From Rhinopithecus roxellana (taxonomy: Eukaryota > Chordata > Mammalia > Primates > Cercopithecidae), in the NCBI RefSeq assembly GCF_007565055.1, contig NC_044550.1:83700033-83764032 (forward strand): a stretch of 64,000 bases of DNA, given 5' to 3'. Below are positions 44,340 to 56,896 of the stretch, in pieces (position 1 is the first letter of the stretch; each line of letters begins with the position of its first letter). Position numbers and translations under genes: made by a program. A model generated the notes under the pieces. It had not been told where the DNA came from and did not search any database. It saw only the letters and a list, made by a program, of their open reading frames with translations.

Positions 44340-47300
44340 AGGCCATCATAGGTCACCTCTAAGAAAAGCACAGATGTGAGCCCCTGATGTGCTTCTGATC
44401 GGTCTTTCTGAAGAAGCGGTTGTATAACCAGCTATTTCTGAATTCCCTGCTCTCTTCTAAGCCATGCAGTGACATTTGTGCAGGGCTCTGGAATTCCATG
44501 GGTACCCTAGACTCAGGCACCTGTGGCCTCATCTCACTATTCATGGTTTCACTTCCCCCTGCTTCACCATTTTCCCACAGATGAGGTCAGTGGGGTCCTG
44601 ATTAGTACTATTTTAAATGGAGGTCCCTACTACACAGAAGCAGTTTTCCAGTCCTTCTCATATGTAGGGATTCATTTCTAAAAGCATTTGGTGGCAGTAA
44701 ATAAGTCAGCAAGAAAATAAGCCAGCAAAGATTTGATCCAAATGACCACAAGCACACAAATGACTTATCTGCAATTTCTAAAGGCTGGCCAGAATTTAAA
44801 GCATATATTATGATATAGTAGAATATTTGATTTAAAAATATTAAAAGATATGCCCATGCTATGAAGAGAGTGTAATAATTTAAATATGCAAGCATTTCCC
44901 TTTAAGCATGATTAACAGTGATATGATTTCCATCCAATTTCTATTTCCAACTGTGAACTGGATTTTTAAAATCATCTTGTTTTCTGAGTAATCGTTCTGA
45001 TATTAATTAAGACTAGACATTTATTAAGATATAATGCATACTGCTTTTAACTGAAAATTTTAAATTCAATTTACCTGAGAGAAATATTACAAAAGACCTC
45101 AATATGGTGATCATTTTTACTAAGCGAAATATAAATATCAATGTAGATAATGAATCAGATTTTCTCACACAGTTCATAGCATTCCTTTATAACTTCTACA
45201 AAGTGTTCATATTTAGTCTACCTTTTGGCACCAAATAAACTTTAACACAACAGGATCTAGAAATCTCACTTGGTTCTGATGTCAATCTTTCAGAAGGACA
45301 AGAACAAGTGTTTAAGTGTCCAAGGTCTGTCCTCCTCTGGAATTATCAAGTGTTGACATTATTTTCCATCAACGAATAGGGACAGCAAAAAGAGGAATAA
45401 TTTTACCAATGTATCACAAATATAAAAGTTCACAGAAAACAGGACAGAAAAGAAGGCCTGGGGACTATTCACAGGTATTAAAGTCTTGGTAGGGGAAGTG
45501 AGTTTTCTCATGGTGCACCAGGAATCACCCGCAAATCTTCATCATGACTGTGAGTACCCAGATCACAGTGGTAACCACAGTAAGGAAGACATACTGACTG
45601 CTGAATTAAAGGCCTGCATGCATGGCTCTATAGCAAGCAAAAGTCCAGATGGTCCACCAACATTTCATGTGAACCAGGGAAGAAAATAGAGCCAAAATGT
45701 TTTGTTGGAGAGGCTGGGGATGGCCCTCCACAAATACCCTAAGTAGTCAAAATTTATTTCAATAATATGAAGTAGGATCAGAAAACACATCTTAGGAGAA
45801 CACTGTGAACAACTGCATTAAACAAGAGTATCCAGGTATGAATAGAAGTAGCCTAAACCTAGTTTTGTTTTGTTCATCAATTATATGACATCTATATAAA
45901 CAATGAGGAGTTTGGCATGCATTCATAGTTTTTCAACTAAAGGAACGAGCACTCAAAATAAAACTACTACAAGGGAGTTTTACTTTATCTAAAGCCCACA
46001 CAGACAAGAAATCCATCCATTTATTTAAAAATACAAACAAAACCCAAACAATGTTGTAAACTGCAAAATGCTTGGTAGGATGTTAAGACAAACACGATGT
46101 AGAGAAAATAAGATTTTATATAGTTGGGTATTATCCAAATTGTTGCTTACCCTCTTCCCTGCACAACATCTCTGAAAGTTTATAGATATTTGTTGTATCA
46201 CAGCAGATGTCTAGAACAAATATTAAGCAAAGGAGAATGTATATGATCTCTCCCATTTTAGTTTTTTTTTTAAAGTAGGAAGATTGACTAGATATTAACA
46301 CAAATGGGTTTAAATGTGAAGCTGCCATAAAAGCAGGAACATAAATGTAATTCTCCCAGCCGCTATTTTGATGCACATTTTTGATTCCATGAATATTTTA
46401 TGAAATGGCCCAAACTAAAGCCATATAACATTCCTGCATTACTGATGCTTGCGCCCGTAAGCTACGAACATTAGAGGCATGATTGAGTGCATTAAAATGA
46501 ACTCATTCAGCAGTGCATTGATTACTTGAAGGGGGAGGGAAACAAAAAAAGAAAAAAAAGGAAAAAAAGAAGTTGCTCCACTTAGGAAAACAGCATACAA
46601 ATCTAAAGTTTGCAACACAATAAGGGCAAAAACAAGTTTAAATAAAATAATATACCATAAATACAGCATGACTCTGTCCAGATCTGACATTAATTAGACA
46701 AGGTGTTAATTATGTGCAAAGATGGCTGCTGGTATTGTTCAGGTAATTTAAAATGTCACAATCTCTAAGACGCATAGACTGGTCTGTTTTAGCTCCATGC
46801 ATCAGCAATTCTGAAAATAGGTAATTATTTCCTTTTCTATCGACTTGTACATTTGCCAGTAAAAACAATGCTGCAGAAACAATTGCATGAAAATAATTTG
46901 ACAGATCCATAAGACCTGTTTCTTCAGCAGCACTGGTATAAGTCTTAAGCATATTTAGTTCGAAATTGTGCACATTTGCTGAAGACTTTAGGGAAATATT
47001 CCACTTTAGTTTAAAACAACAACCTAAAGGAACAATAAAGCTCTACGTGTATTATATTACATTTTAATCTGGAGCTACTGGACATCTTTGGTGCAAATTA
47101 CCATTCTGTACAACAGAGAGATAAAATCTGCTAGAAGCAATATTGAACAGTAGCAAAAAGAGAAAAATGTTATTGCCCCTTTGTAAAAACAAAAGACACT
47201 GCTTTCCATTTCGGCTTAACTGCATGAACAATTTATATTATCTTAAGGTTTTTACATTCAATTATGATAATTATAACAGCACTACAAATGCTGAAATAGT

Positions 47301-48480
47301 TAAGGGCTTGCCACACTTCCAGCGGAAACTATCACTTTCAAGGGTTTATCTCCTGTCATAAGAGATTTGTTGTGCACTATAACCCACTGCACACCATTGC
47401 AAAACGGAACGCTGGAAAACAAAGATTTTGTTTGGTAACTCAATAGCATCCCTAATGAACTGAGAAGAAAATGTGCCCATAACTTTTGAGTAGCTACTTT
47501 TAGATATTTAGAAGAAATGTAAGATGCTAGTTTAAAAAACGGAATCCTCTCTTTATCATTTGGAGTGCTGATTTCAAGTGGACATTGTAGGAATGCTACC
47601 ACACACCAGTCAAAGAGTATCAGTCATATTGACCAGACAATGAAAACAATCCCATGTAGACAGGTTTGGGAGAACCTCATCCAGGGTTTTATTACTGATG
47701 CTGGAAATAAAAGTTCACTTTTTTTTAAATCCAGAAATTTGCCTGGATCTCCAAAATATTCTGGAGGAAGTGTTATTAATTGTTGCTGTTTATGATTTTA
47801 GATAGCTGAATTGTGGCCAGTGAGCAAGTCTGGCTGCTCTTGGTCAATAAACCTCCAACAGTTGGTTTCAATCTAAGTTTTGTGATTTCAAAAGATTAAA
47901 TATTAGGCAGCTTACTCTTAAAAGAGCATAACTGGAGGTATCAAAATTACTCAAAAAATTTATTTTAAAAAAGTAACACATGTGTATAATGTACAAAAAG
48001 CAAATAATTAATATCAGCCATTATGAACCTTGTATAGTTGGTAGAGTGGACTATTTTCCTTATATAATAAATTGTTTTACTTTAATGTTCCTGCCTTATC
48101 TTAAAATACTGAGTAAAAAGTGTCGATAGGTATAAACATCCGAGGAGAAATAAAGTTAATATTGACATTAGATCAACTATTGAATTATATTTGCACAGGC
48201 CTTAATCAATGTAATTTTTACTTGAATTATATATTGCTCATGATTTTATATAAACCACATTCAATTTGATTTCTATATGTTTATGTGAGCAAAGAGAAAG
48301 GTGTGGAAACATCTATGCCAAAGTATCAGTATTGATTATTAAAGATGGTGATGAGGAGAGTGAGGAGAGTTAACTTTTCGCCTCCACTTCTATGTTTTGA
48401 TGGATGACTAACATGTTATTTTGGATATTATGACAAAACACAAAAAACTGAAAATAAGATATTTAGATGAGCATGGAGGG
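44340..48480. other. Repeat-poor block, about 4 kb; candidate conserved non-coding region
   Basis: No Alu, L1, LTR, MIR or L2 recognised in over 4 kb, while the surrounding sequence has a repeat every few hundred bases. 46430-47150 contains many homeodomain-type cores (for example ACATTAATTAGAC and GTGTTAATTATG at 46687-46713). It also contains an A-rich tract at 46544-46570. Open frames (67 codons plus at 45486-45689, 87 minus at 46710-46973, 100 minus at 47300-47602) have no recognised domain. Conservation cannot be judged from one sequence. Confidence 0.4.
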
Positions 48481-48484
48481 AGAG

Positions 48485-48715
48485 AAATAATGTTAGCTGA
48501 ACTTTTACTATGTGCCAGGCATGACAGTAGCTGCTGCTGCTCTTTCTCTGTGTGTGTGTGTGTGTATGTGTATGTGTGTCTGTCTGTGTATAACCTTACT
48601 TCACTCACCTTCAGGTGTTAGTATCTTTTTAAGATGAGGAAACTGAGCCTCAGGAATTGTCTTGCCTAAATTCACATACTCAGTAGGTGGCGAACCAATG
48701 TCCGAAGCCCACTGT
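48485..48715 (+). mobile_element. MIR SINE with internal (GT)n
   Basis: AACTTTTACTATGTGCCAGG, then a GT/GTAT repeat at about 48548-48590, then AAGATGAGGAAACTGAGCCT and ATACTCAGTAGGTGGCGAAC. Confidence 0.82.
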
Positions 48716-48719
48716 GGCT

Positions 48720-50685
48720 TTACTTCTTCAGGGTCACTCCCCTTTTTAGAAAATGGGTCAAATATTTAACTTCAAAGCCAGAGACCAAGTTTTGGCCATC
48801 TGCCCCAGTGATATCATTGGACCATTCACACACTGCTTCTGAGCTTCCTTTCCTTAAGAATTCTGAAGCATGGACAACTATGCCAAGCTCCAGATGTGGT
48901 TGCAACGGGTGCGGAAACAATTGTCAGCACCTTGCTCAGTGCCTGGTGCTTCACAGACATCCAGTAACTTTTCATGTGGAGCTATCTAGTTTCCTTCTTT
49001 TTTTCAAGTTTGCAATTTGTTGTGAATCTGGATGGGTCTTTTATAGGGAATACCTTAAAAGTTAAATGTTATGGAATAATATCACTTTTTCAGATTAAAT
49101 GCCAGCTGAAGCACTAATCGGAAACAGCACACTTCATCCAACTCTAACACAATACATAATCCTTACACTCCTGGTCAGTTGTGCCTCTGAAGAGAGATTT
49201 TAGGGGCAGTGCCTCTTCTTAGACAGAGGAAATACTGCCTCCTGAACAGTTTATTCAGTGTAGCAAGAACTGTGGGCTCGGTGCCACTGTTCAAGACCTC
49301 CTTGCAAAGCTTTGAAAAAAGAAAAACCTGCTGCAGAGCAGGCACCTTTGAATGAGGCTTCCTCTCAGTGCTACTCGTTAAGCAGTAAATAATTAAAACA
49401 CCCTGAAAAAGACAGGTAAAATACAAGCAGCAATGTCAGTATCACAGACATGAAAGAGAAGGGGAAGAAAATGAATTGAAAAAAAAAGAAGCAATGAAAT
49501 AATTCATTTGAAGCTCTAATAAAGTTTCATTTGCAGTCTTGTTTAAAGATATATCAGACTTTAGGGATGTAACCTAATTACATTTTTATTCTAAATTCCA
49601 TTCAAAGATCTTGGACTTTGATTCTTTAACATAGATCAAACACGGTATAATTTTCTTGTGGCTATCAATACTTAAAAAGGATCTCTTCATTAAATACTAT
49701 AAGGTCTTATGAACATGTACACATAGTAGATGAAGAATAAACTGACATGCCCCAAAAAGTGACAATTAATTTATGTAGAAATAGGAATGCTAATCCACTT
49801 CTTTAAGAAAGTTTTTAACTATCAAGTTCACTTTCATTCAAGTATAAAGTGACTCAGTTTCTACACTGGTCTAGTCGGATGCACCTTCGAAATGTTTACT
49901 AGGGCTGGCTTTCTAAATCCATTCTTAGAATTCACTCTGAAAAATGAAGTGTGCACATAGTGGCAGCGGGAAGTAGCCTCAAAATCACACAGACATTAAA
50001 GAGGAGGTGCTTTCAAGAGACCTGCAGTTTGAGTGTTAGTGAAGGGTATATTACAATCATCAATGCTTTACACTTAGGAACTAGTTTGATTGGCTTTATT
50101 CCATGTTGTTACTAGGAAGTCTGAATGCAATAATGTGTTTGCTCTTCCAGGGAATCTTTTTGGAACAACTTCCTCCAGAGGGACTTTTAAGATGCAAATT
50201 TGGGAGCAGTTTACAAATGGGGGAAATGAAGAAGTAGGATTTCTTTTTTGACTCTGAAGAGGAAAAATGCTCCCAACGAACTTGCTTAGTTGTACAAAAG
50301 ATGTAATGAGACAGGAAAGTACACTAGCATTTAAACACCCAGATAGAGAAACCTACAGAGAGCTTTGGTCATGACTCAGCAGCAGCCATTGGGAGTTCCT
50401 GCTGGAGTTTTTGTTTGTGTTTTAATTTAATAAGATGTCCTTTATTAGTTTATGCCATTTTCTCTTGCAGCATCCTGGACATAAAGGAGGCTTTATTGTT
50501 AAAAATTTTTAAATATGATAGTAATTTTAAATAGAAAATAAGTTATTTAAAACCAAAAATAACCATATTATGCTTGTCAAAATCTATTCATAGCAAACAA
50601 AGATGTTATCATCTCACTATTTTTGGTTCATGAATACAATACCAGATTAAGAAAGGCAGAAGAAAATTTTCACATTCACTCTATT
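48720..50685. other. No gene recognised; repeat-poor, one NF-E2/NRF2-type site
   Basis: About 2 kb without recognised repeats. ATGACTCAGCA at 50371-50381 is listed separately. The 83-85-codon frames on each strand have no recognised domain. Confidence 0.4.
50371..50381 (-). promoter_or_regulatory. Consensus NF-E2/MAF-type (antioxidant-response-like) site
   Basis: The minus strand reads TGCTGAGTCAT, a full match to the NF-E2/BACH/NRF2-MAF consensus, in repeat-poor sequence. Binding is not shown. Confidence 0.35.
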
Positions 50686-50929
50686 TAGGGTGACCAGCTC
50701 AAGTTTATCCAGGGCTTTCCTGGATCTGGAATCCTCTCAGTCCCAGGCAAATTAGGGTGACACTACCCTGCAACTGACCCAAAATAACAAAAGATTTTGA
50801 AACTGTAATGCAATAAAGCAAAAAGAAAAAAAGATATTTAGCAAAAATACAATACAAGTTTAGTTATTTTTAGGGCAAAAAATATTGGCATGAATTAAAC
50901 AATATAGGAAAAATCTTAAGTATCACTGA

Positions 50930-51600
50930 CAACACCATTAATCACTGAAAATGTACTTATTTTGGTCAAGTTTCATTCTATTCTATAATATATCCATGCA
51001 TAATTTTTACACAGTGTAAAGGACTGAATACAATTTTTCTACATATCTAGATTATTTTATTAGAATGACATTCCATATTATTTATTTTCACAATCACATT
51101 TTAAAAGGCTGTGCAATATTTTGGGGGGGATATACACTTTAATCATCTGTCTAGTATTTAGATTACTTCTTTAATGTTTTTAACTATCTTAACATTTTTA
51201 GAACTGGAATTGATAGATAAGGGAGTGTGGCAAATTTTATGATTGTTAGGTTGGTGCAAAAGTAATTGCAGTTCTTCCATTAAAAGTAATGGTAAAAATT
51301 GCACTTACTTTTGCACTAACCTAAAACCATTTACCATATTACTTTCCAAAACCATTTAAATGATTCACATCATCATGAGCACCAACACACATGTGTTACT
51401 TTAAGAAATCATGATTACTTTTTTGTCCCTATTATAACAAGTGTTACATGGTTCTTTACAATTATTCAATTTGATTTTTAGGAAGTTGATTATTTTTCTA
51501 TGTATTCATTACTTACCATATTTCATCTTTGGTGAATTTTCTGTATTTTTGCCATTACATTATAGTTGCCGACATTTTTCTTACCAATTGATGGATACAT
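50930..51600. mobile_element. Probable old L1-derived sequence hosting MADE1
   Basis: Phrases such as TTTTAAAAGGCTGTGCAATA and AGAACTGGAATTGATAGATA, then CCATATTACTTTCCAAAACC, loosely follow antisense L1M text. Low certainty. Confidence 0.35.
51246..51324. mobile_element. MADE1 (mariner-derived MITE), miR-548-like hairpin
   Basis: A 79-base near-palindrome from TTAGGTTGGTGCAAAAGTAA to TTACTTTTGCACTAACCTAA, the size and ends of MADE1, the short derivative of Hsmar1. The arms pair almost throughout, with mismatches near the middle of each arm. MADE1 copies are the source of the human miR-548 family, and the left arm here contains the miR-548-5p-like core AAAAGTAATTGCAGTT. The TA target duplication is not preserved. 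Confidence 0.95.
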
Positions 51601-51604
51601 AAAA

Positions 51605-52335
51605 AAATAGTTATTAATCTGTATTATATATAATGCATATAAAGTTAATTTTTCTCTTTTTCCCTACCTCCTGCCCTATATCTGAATACTGACGCTGTCT
51701 CCTCTGCTGTAATGTCTGATAATCATCCTTTCTTTCAATTTATTCAGCCACATACCAACTCACTCTCTTCACCAGTCTGAATGACTCCTGCATCTTCCTT
51801 CTGCTTTTCATTTCCTCTGTTGTAGGTTACATCACCCACATTTGCTGAACAGCCCAATTCATATGACAAAAAAAAACCTATTATAAATCCGGCCAATCCT
51901 GTCTCTTCCCACTGACTCAATTTGCTGATCTTTTTCTCTTCAACTTTGCTCTCCACATCTATTAACCTTCATGGATTTAGTTTTCTTTAAAAACCATCCT
52001 TTATAATGTGTAATCTGAATAGGCTAAAATGATATCAAGGATTAAGTAATGAGGGAGTTATATGCTGGACCCACTGATAGAATGGGATACTCACTGAACA
52101 TAACATGGGAAGCGTGGGCTAGGGTAGGGCTGAGGAGAGAAGGCCTGATAAAGGCAAATAGCCAGAACTGTTGGCAAATGGAAGAGGACATTAAAAGGGA
52201 GATATCTTTTTTTATTTATAATTTTGCCTGGCTGAGTCCTATTTCAGAAGCCTTTTCTTATCATACTTTTAATAAAATAAATCAAGAACAAAAACCCAGA
52301 AGGTCGATTTTGTAAGTTCTCTGCTGAGCAAATCC
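51605..52335. other. No gene recognised
   Basis: Unique sequence. The 88-codon plus frame at 52049-52315 has no recognisable domain. Confidence 0.45.
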
Positions 52336-52339
52336 TTGC

Positions 52340-52440
52340 ATAAGGAGATGGTGTTGGGTAGTGGAAAAAACACTGAATCTAAAATCTAAAGACACAGGTT
52401 TCCATCCTGGCTCTGACATGTTTTAGTTGTCATTTAATTT
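52340..52440 (-). mobile_element. Possible MIR-like fragment, antisense
   Basis: AGTGGAAAAAACACTGAATC, then TTTCCATCCTGGCTCTGACA resembles antisense MIR. Confidence 0.45.
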
Positions 52441-52750
52441 TATCCAGCCTTAAAAAAGAAGAGAATTTTGCAATATGTGACTTGGATGAACCTTAGAACA
52501 TAGTACTAAATGAAATAAGCCAGTCACAGAAGGACAAATACTTCACGATTCCACTTATTTGAGTTACCGAAAATAGTCAGACTCATAGAAGCAAAGAATA
52601 GAATGATAGTTGCCAGGGGCAGGAGGGAGGAGGAGTTGGGAAGTTGTTAATCAATGAGTATAAAACTTCAGCTATGCAAGATGAATCAGTTCTACAAATC
52701 CTCTGTACAATTTTGTGCCTATAGATAATAATATTTATTGGGAACTTAAA
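52441..52750 (+). mobile_element. Old L1M 3' fragment
   Basis: CTTGGATGAACCTTAGAACA, then TAAATGAAATAAGCCAGTCA, CAAATACTTCACGATTCCAC and AATGATAGTTGCCAGGGGCA follow the late ORF2 and 3' UTR text of L1M elements in order. Confidence 0.8.
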
Positions 52751-53029
52751 AACCTTTTGAGGATAGATCTCATTAAGTATTCTTACCACAATAAAATAAA
52801 AAAAGAAACAAAATAACCTCTTAATATCCTAGTTTCTGCTTCCTTAGAATGAGGATGAAATGCATGAATAAAAAAAATACTCAGTCTCCATCAATATACC
52901 TTCTTATGTGTTACTGCCATCATGTAGCTTGTAGATACATCTGACTTGTTGTAAATTTGTCTAAATGTTACTGTTAAATCAGTTTGAAAAACGTGTAGAG
53001 ATTGTTTGTGTTTATTTGTGTAGAGTATG

Positions 53030-53210
53030 ATAGGGAGAGGGGAAAGCTCCTGGATATTAGGAGCTCTGGATTCAAGTCTAGCACCAGCTGCTAACTTTAT
53101 GGCCATGGCAAAATTGTTCAATTACAGTGCTTCAGCTTAACACTTATCTATCAAATTAGGGTTTGGACTAGATTACTTTGAAGATCCAATATGACTCTAA
53201 AATTCATTCA
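53030..53210 (-). mobile_element. MIR-type SINE, antisense
   Basis: GGAGCTCTGGATTCAAGTCT, then TGCTAACTTTATGGCCATGG, then GGGTTTGGACTAGATTACTT. The last phrase fits the MIR3/tRNA-SINE variants. Confidence 0.6.
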
Positions 53211-54330
53211 TCTAAAAGAATTGAACATAAATTCTCAACCCAGTTTTAAACAATTGAGGACTATTTTATAATTTGCTAAATCCATCTCGATGTGTTATTC
53301 CATAGACGCCAGGTTTTCCTGACCCTTGGTGCCACCCTTACAGCAGCTCTTCTTGGACATCAATTTTTAGGGATCGTAAGCACTTACAAAAAATTAATCA
53401 CCAGAGAACAATTCCTTCTTCTATTTCCCACCCAAGTTACTACTCTTCAAAGTGTTACCTCATTTGTATGCAGTAGCCCAGCATCAAAGTGGAACAATAG
53501 GGACAAGCAGAAAAGCCTTCACGCTCCCTGAGACAAAGAGAATATGCACTGAGGAGGCACTGCACACACAACAGTGTTCTTACCACTTGGAAAGGCCATA
53601 GGGAAGTTATTAATGGAGCCAAGCTTCCCCACTCTGTATGTGTTTAATGTTCTGAGGACAAAGATAAGAAAATCTTGAACACAAGTGGAACACAAGTCCC
53701 AAGGAAGAATAGTTTAAAGTTTTGCTAGATTGCCTGGTGACAGATTTGCATCCTCTAAGTAGAACTACAGAGAGAACTTGGAGGACATAAACAATGGAGC
53801 AGAGAGATTACCAAGATAAAATGTCAGGAGTTAAAGGGAAGAATGAGATGTGATAAAGAGAGACCCCAAGGGAAGGCGAAGAGAAGACCAGGTGGGAAGT
53901 GTTGAGCAGGTTCACTAACATGGAGCTTCTCACCCCAGCTGCCCTGGGGTCCCTAGGCTGGTCTCCCTGAGGACATTCACCAGCTTTACATGGGGATTCA
54001 CTGAAATTGCTGCTTGTAGACCTAACACTGAGTTACAACAGTATAGCTAACTCTTCCTAGCCCTGGAAGTGAAAAGAGAAAGCAGCACTTATAAAGGCCC
54101 ATGTGCCAAGGAGAGCACTAGACACTTCACTTACCACATTTAGTTTCAAAACAATTATCTGAAGGACTAGAATTTTTTTTTCTAATAATTAAAGAGAGGT
54201 ACAAAGAGGTTAATACTAGGCTCCTTCTCTGCTTTTCATAAAGTGACATTTTTCTCCCCCTAATTAGTAAATAATTTGACACACAGAGTTTTAATGACTA
54301 ATCATTCTTTTTTTTATGACTGATCTTTCA
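53211..54330. other. No gene recognised
   Basis: Moderately GC-rich around 53820-54060. A weak MIR-like trace at 54090-54200 is possible. Confidence 0.4.
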
Positions 54331-54334
54331 ATAA

Positions 54335-54545
54335 TCATTTAAGCAGCCATAGAAATCAGAACTGGAGGTGAACTAAGCGCAGATAGCGTCTGCTCCAACT
54401 CCTTCACTTTAGAGCTGAGGAAGCAAGACTTATAATGATTAAATAACTTACCTAGATTTACATAGTTAATTAGCTAATGGCAGTGTCAAAAGAGAATCTA
54501 GGGTTACTACTCAGTCTAATACATTTTTCCACTGCTAGATTTGAG
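54335..54545 (+). mobile_element. Ancient MIR-like repeat
   Basis: TTTAGAGCTGAGGAAGCAAG, then AAATAACTTACCTAGATTTA, then AATACATTTTTCCACTGCTA keep the order of a MIR-type 3' region. Confidence 0.5.
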
Positions 54546-54549
54546 TGAT

Positions 54550-55610
54550 GCTCAAATGTCATTTTAAGTAACAAGGCCAAGACACACATTCAACATCTAT
54601 CAACTCTCCTTAATTTAACCCCCATGTACGAATTTGCAGCTTCTAATTTATTTTTATTCAATACTTGCGTCCTTCATTTTTAATATCCCTTACTGCCTAA
54701 AGACCGTTCAATCTGTGCTTAATTAACATCCCCCACCCCAAACATATTGTCTACCTCATTAATAGTGTTGTGATTAGATCTACAATAATTCTTTAATCTT
54801 CATGATTATCTTTTACCAGCTGCAAAAACCTAACCCTTTCAATAATTTGTAATTTAATGAGATTTCTAAAATTAGCTAGTTTAAAAAAACACTTAAAATA
54901 TTTTTTAAAATTATAACTAAACAATACATGCACAAAGTAACCAATCTTAACAGTGTGAAAAGAAATAGTAAGTCCCCCCATAATTTCGCAGCATCAATGC
55001 CCTTCTCCAGAGACTGTCCTGGTTAAGATTTTGTGTATTTGATGGGTTTTAAATCCTCTCAACAGCACTTACTTCTCTATTAATTTTTAATAAAATGAAA
55101 GAGAAAATAAAATACCACACTAAAAACTGATACATCTTTTGCATTTCTTTTAGTTATTAAGGCTGTTTTTCTAATAAACTGGCAAATGTTATTCCACGAC
55201 AAATAAGAAATTACAATGAAATTTTGATCAATTTTGATGTGACATCTTTATGTTAAATATATTTTTACCTTTTTTGGAGAACTGAATATTGTGATAATCA
55301 ACCTCATTTCAAATGCAAAAGAATAAAGTGATATTTACAATGCAATATAGAATGAGGTAAAAAGTAAAAACTCTAGAAAAAATTGTTTATATGAGATATT
55401 AGTTTTTGAAAATTTTTTTATTAATTTAGATAGTATTCAATTGATCACCACACATATAATTGTTTTTTATGTGTAGAATTTAAAATGAAGAAACATTAAA
55501 TTTCTCGTATATACTGAGTCACGCCACTCCACTATTGGTATATTTCTTTTTTTTTTTCTGAAATAACATCTTTGTGGTTACTTAAGGAAAAACATTGTCA
55601 CCATATTGAA
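54550..55610. other. No gene recognised; AT-rich
   Basis: Very AT-rich (many TTTAAA and ATTTTT patches) with no recognised content. Confidence 0.5.
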
Positions 55611-55613
55611 TAT

Positions 55614-55816
55614 TATATTAGTTTCCTGGAGCTGTCATAAAAAAGCAGCACAAACTGGGTGGCATAAATGACAGAAATTGATGGTCTCTCAGTTCTGGAG
55701 GCTGAAAGTTCAAACTCAAAGCATCAGGAGGGTTTATTCCTTCTGCGATCACATTCATAAGTACTGGGGGTTAAGAGCTCGACACCTTTTAAGGGTTTAC
55801 AATTCAACTCATAATA
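55614..55816 (-). mobile_element. MLT1 (MaLR) LTR, antisense, internally deleted
   Basis: It begins TATATTAGTTTCCTGGAGCT and ends with GTACTGGGGGTTAAGAGCTC, then TACAATTCAACTCATAATA, both MLT1 ends read in reverse. The central ~200 bases are missing. AATAT flanks at 55609-55613 and 55817-55821 fit a 5-bp duplication. Confidence 0.82.
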
Positions 55817-55819
55817 AAT

Positions 55820-56890
55820 ATGGCTGAAAAAGTTCTCTAAACTGAGAAAACAAAAGTACCACCAGTGGATAGGGTAGTTGTCCCATCTTACCTGTGGAGC
55901 TATAAGAGCTTCCAGCCCCCATATGAGAAGCAGGGCGAGGCATGGGGAGCGTGTGGGACTCATGACAGGAGGCTGAGGGTTGGAGGTAGAAAGGCCCACC
56001 ACGCCCAGCAAAGAAATAACTCGAATCACAGACATGGTTACAAGTGAGGTGCACCTGGGAGCCCATGCCAATGGTGAACCTGAGATCAAAGCGGAGAGGA
56101 GACAGGGCCAAAGAAAAGCCATGTGTAGGGACAGTCATCAGAGGCTTCACAGCAGGAAGGTTTCATTTGAAAAAAAGAGATCTGGCTTCTATGATTGGGC
56201 CTAATGCCCAGATGACTGGACATTCCCCTCACACATACAGGGACAGGGCCTGGGCTTTGCGGGGTAGAATCCAACACTGGGAAAGCTGTCACAAGACAAT
56301 GGGTTTGCTCCAGAAGCCAGAACATTCTCTGGTTTATGCACACTTCAGCCGGTTTTCTTTTTTTTTTTAATCAATGGGAGCAGAGTTCAGTTCACATGGT
56401 TGAGTTTGGTGGTCTCCTTTAACTAGTGAGGGAGCTATTGGAAGAGAGATCAAATCAAGGATGAAGTCTGATGTCTGGGAGATGGTGGATTCATGAATAT
56501 GGAGTACATAGAGAGATACAGAGGGGAAAGTACAAGAGAAGGAAACCAGACTGACAACGGCAATGATGATGAAGGGGCTCAGAAGTTTATTGGTCAAACT
56601 TCCAGATAGATGAGTAGAGCAGAGCCAGAAACTCTACCCTAAACTAGTAGTTCACAGTGACTATGCTGATGCCCAGAGGTTTGTCCTGATCAGTTCTGAA
56701 ATGTGTTGCAAGGAATTTCTTATAGCAATACACCATCAAAGTTTTTGAATGATTTACTTTTTAAAATATATAATGTTGATTTATCATTATCCACTTTAAA
56801 AAATTAATTACTCTGGTTTGTCTGATTTCCAGTGTGCTTTCTAGGTGGGGGAGAAAGGCTATAGAGCTATAGGTAGCACATAACCTTCAG
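55820..56890. other. No gene established; several overlapping open frames
   Basis: 55820-56370 is GC-richer and open on both strands (132 and 113 codons minus; 108 and 74 plus). The first minus frames begin in the MLT1 LTR or run into it. No domain recognised. 56367-56597 has a 76-codon minus frame with one hydrophobic segment (FIIIAVVSLVSFSCTF) that could belong with the relic at 56897-57337. Confidence 0.35.
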
Positions 56891-56896
56891 CCTAGT

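Noticed and set aside
46710..46973. 87-codon minus frame as a small protein
   Set aside because: No start context, splice context or domain. It lies in the repeat-poor block where long frames may reflect composition only.
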